In this document: positions 60,885-64,000 of the stretch, in pieces
How the letters are laid out: every line of letters begins with the position of its first letter
Numbering within the stretch: position 1 is the stretch's first letter
DNA from: Cliona cf. orientalis
Taxonomy: Eukaryota; Porifera; Demospongiae; Clionaida; Clionaidae
DNA length: 64,000 nt
Direction: 5' to 3'
Assembly (NCBI GenBank): GCA_963930775.1
Contig: OZ005689.1
Span: 6,015,141-6,079,140, forward strand
The notes under the pieces: generated by a model
Database searches by the model: none
The model's input: the letters and a program-made list of their open reading frames with translations, nothing else
What the model was told of the DNA's origin: nothing
Position numbers and translations under genes: made by a program

Positions 60885-63503
60885 GTGAGAACGGTAATTA
60901 GAGTAATATCTGATCATGCTTGACTGCACATAATGATAGATATCCTGCATACAGTAATCAACGACTCCAAAATTTATTATGAAATTATTATTCATTTCAT
61001 TCACAAAATTTGATAGAAATTTCCATGTTTCGTTCATCAAAACGCATATCTCGATTCATGCATGTAGCTGTGAGGGTTCTGCACTGCTGATAATAATTAT
61101 GGTGTAAAAATATGAGACCACTAGTTATATACATATAGCTACAGTCGAGCCTCCGAACAAAGGACACTTTGGGAACGGGCCTTTTGTCCTAAATTTGTTC
61201 GGAAGTTGTCCTTATCTCGGAGGTTTGCCACCTTTTGACTGTAAATAATCTTTAATAGGGCAGAGATTCCGGCATTGAAATGTAAAAATGTACTAACTAT
61301 GACAATTAAATGTTCAAAACCTAATAAATAATTAATCAATATAATTATGTGTTGTAAGTCATTGCATGACATGATTGCATGTTACTAGTCACGCAGTGTC
61401 GCTTGACATGATGGCATGCTTTAGCTAGGTTAACCGTGAATCTTGTCAATATTTGAACTGACAGACAAGGCTTCATGTCCATATCCTTTAGCTATAGCTA
61501 TATAGCTACTCAAAATTTAAAAAGAAATATCTCGATCATTGCATGTGAAAAAAAGTAACCCCAATCTCCCCGTACCTTCCGAGCTCTAGGCTGGAATGTT
61601 GGTCAGGTAAGGAAGAAAGAAATTGCATAATTATGGCAAGCTATAGCTACAATGTCAGAGGGATTGATTGGTGAAATGAAAAAAAAAATTATAACCCCAT
61701 CCTCCCTTGACCTTCCAAGCTCTAGGGCTGGAATGCTGGTCAGGTAGACTGCAGACATTACTGCAGCCAGTTAGGCTTCTGTGTCACAGCCTATCCAGGA
61801 TGGGGGGTATTCAAGGGAGGAACCTGGGCGACCCCTAAGCCATACATGCCCAGGACCATGTGCAGTTTTCAGCTGCAGATGCCAGAGGGGGTACCCCTGA
61901 CGTCTAGCCCCGATAGTCCCTACCGGAAATCGCTATTAATTTTATTGAGCTGGAACAGGGGGTAGCAAAACGCGTATGGGTTTACGTTGGAATGTACATA
62001 CCGTCACGTGACGTAATTAAGAGCTATGAATATCATTAACTACACTGCGGCGCGCGTAAGTGTATCTCGGTAACGGGAAGAGTTATGGAGCTGGAACAAA
62101 AACCAGAACGTAGCTCATAACCAGATGAAAGCAGCTATCATGGTCCTGAACACGCTACTTTATATATAGACCACGCCATAGCACACATAAAAATATATAG
62201 CTAGACTCGAGTCTTCTTCATAGATCCATCAGTGTTTCCTCCGAATTCTCACTGAAGACATCATAATGATGTCAGCAAATAATAATACTTAGGCCAAAAA
62301 AATATTTGTATACAGTGATTCCCATCTGTGGTTAGTAAATTTTTTCATCATTATAATATTATTATAGGACTACCTTCCTGTGGTGGAGTGAGATCCTCCC
62401 ATGATAGCTAATAACATGATATGACAGCGCTGCCCTCAGTGTTGGCATGCAGTGATGGCCACTGAGCTGTGTCCCAGGGATGAACACAGATTGAGTCAAC
62501 ACTCCAAGCACTGGTGTAGGAAGCATGGGTGCACCGGGTGCTGGTGCACCCATGAAATTTCTGAGTGGAATACACACAAAAGCACACTCTGCTCTGAATT
62601 GTTTTCTTATTATCGATTTAGTGTACATGCACCGTGACATAGGCATCAGAGCACCTGTTTACCAAAAATTTAATCATCTTCCTACACCTATGCCAAGTGG
62701 CTTGTAACTAATTATATAATTTCTCATAATATGTTCTCATGATCAGTGGATCAATCCCATTGCCATTGCCATTGGTTGTCAGTGGCTCCCAAAGCTTAAT
62801 TCTCTGAGTATCATACTATAAGTAGGGATGGCCCGGATATGCCATATATGTAATACATTACAAATACCCAAATATCTCAAAATATGTGATTTTGTGAAGT
62901 TTCTAAGTGTGAAAATCAGAATCTCCAGCAAATTGTGCATCTAGCAAGACCAAGATCATTCATCAAAACAAGTATGTATAATGTCACAACAATGTAATTA
63001 TGCACTACAGTAATGACATTATGCATGGGCTGACTATAAATTAAATTATTTGGATCAGCATGACTGTATTCAATAATTATTAGAAATGGATAAATAAATA
63101 ATTATTAGAAATGGATAAATGTCATGATGTTTTAATATATGAACGCATTCAAGTCGGTATCTCAACTCAGATAGTCAGGGTTGCTCCTCAATGTTGTTAA
63201 GCTTGAAACTCCCATATTGCCACTAAAATGTATGTGCATGCGCAGACAAACTGATCTGTAGGCCACACCCCTCACTGCAGGTGGAATTTAATGAGCCAAG
63301 AGACTTAGCTCCACTCCAGCATGGATACTATAGTACCGGTATGACAGCGAACAGTTAACTCGCCTCTTCAGTCTTGCTTTGCAAGAAGCATAGATATGCG
63401 AGAAGTCGGAGACTTTGGTGGGCCAACTTGCGAGTACAACGATGACGTTCTCACTCCGCTCAAACCGGCATCGATGCTGGCGCGGGCGCAAAATCGAGAT
63501 ATT
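60885..63503. other. 3' flank and repeat-rich tail without recognised genes
   Basis: Fragments seen are a possible diverged pogo/Tigger-like end (about 61142-61230) and a tandem pair with GCTCTAG(G)GCTGGAATG (about 61560-61620 and 61690-61750). A copy of the 56040-56220 / 58060-58230 repeat lies inverted at about 62818-62970. I find no gene. Confidence 0.4.
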
Positions 63504-63755
63504 AGGCCACTGTAACTTAAATACTTGTTTCCCGTCCTCTCCTATGCCTGGAGAGCATGCGGGCGGGCGGTCATTATTCATTATTCATTATGTATGAATA
63601 TCATTATGTAACCACTAAACCTTACCCACTTCCTGTGGTTTACAAGGAGCATGACTAGCTGGCTTGCTGTAGCAATGCATAATGAATTTTGAGGCGGCTA
63701 CAAAATAAGCATGCGGGCGGGTGACGGGAAACAAGGAATCAAGTTACAGTGGCCT
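63504..63755. mobile_element. MITE with AGGCCACTGTAACTT ends
   Basis: AGGCCACTGTAACTTAAATA at the left mirrors ATCAAGTTACAGTGGCCT at the right. TTGTTTCCCGTC / GACGGGAAACAA and GCATGCGGGCGGG (repeated, not mirrored) lie inside. It is about 250 bp. Confidence 0.65.
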
Positions 63756-64000
63756 TAGGGCTAGGCTATAGCTAGCTAGCTGTACTGCAGCCTAGGCCGA
63801 GGGCCGGACGGCCCCAAGGCTGTACTCGTATGTACTCGTACTCGTACTCAAGTACTCGAACTCGCGATCGATGGCCGGCCGCGCCGAGCGCGCGGCGCTT
63901 TGCGCCTCGTACGTGCATATGCATCTCCATGGTTACCATGTTTTTTGCACACGGCCCTACCGTTCTGACCAATCAGGTGCGTTATGACACAAAACGACAC
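63756..64000. other. GC-rich right edge of the window
   Basis: It contains GTACTCGTA-type tandem strings (about 63820-63865) and GGCCGGCCGCGCC. No gene is recognised; it may be promoter-like, but nothing proves it. Confidence 0.3.

Noticed and set aside
62362..62707. Short frames around a GGTGCACC-rich segment
   Set aside because: They overlap on both strands, have no motif, and the bases form a small imperfect palindrome.

Overview
The window is eukaryotic. Every protein-coding gene except three single-exon ones is split by short GT-AG introns that restore reading phase, and the gene set is animal: homologues of DCAF8, XPR1, MPPED1/2, NFRKB and the N-terminal half of TTC12. A kinase fused to a Kelch propeller and a Cys-rich multi-membrane protein of a kind expanded in sponges, plus very dense short palindromic transposons, make a sponge (probably a demosponge) my best guess. 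That assignment is inference, not proof.

Layout: 1-2470 (+) is the 3' part of a decayed copy of a kinase/coiled-coil/Kelch gene. 3581-8240 (+) is an apparently intact second copy. 8693-20939 (-) is a six-exon TTC12-like TPR gene whose 8.7-kb second intron holds an intronless multi-TM gene (13463-15160) and a broken second copy of that gene (18264-20168) hit by two transposons. 21136-26654 (+) is a 13-exon DCAF8 gene that starts 196 bp from the TTC12-like start (divergent promoter). 27276-31508 (-) is XPR1, convergent with DCAF8. 33984-34811 (+) is an intronless MPPED phosphoesterase. 35280-45188 (+) is a 22-exon NFRKB gene, with a phase-compatible last exon at 60343-60884. The region 45.2-60.3 kb, and most of 60.9-64.0 kb, is repeat-rich sequence in which I recognise no gene.

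The genes are not an operon and do not form one pathway. The single-copy genes are ordinary animal functions: a cullin-4 ligase receptor, a phosphate exporter, an INO80 subunit, a metallophosphoesterase and a cilium-related TPR protein. The most unusual content is the kinase-coiled coil-Kelch tandem pair, the orphan multi-TM family, and a layered population of non-autonomous DNA transposons. Many of these share TACCGTA-type ends. A 15-base internal motif (TGGTAAAGGTCGTCA) recurs in repeat families that otherwise look unrelated.

Exon boundaries were read by eye from GT/AG sites, phase and family similarity. No alignment, search or expression data were available.
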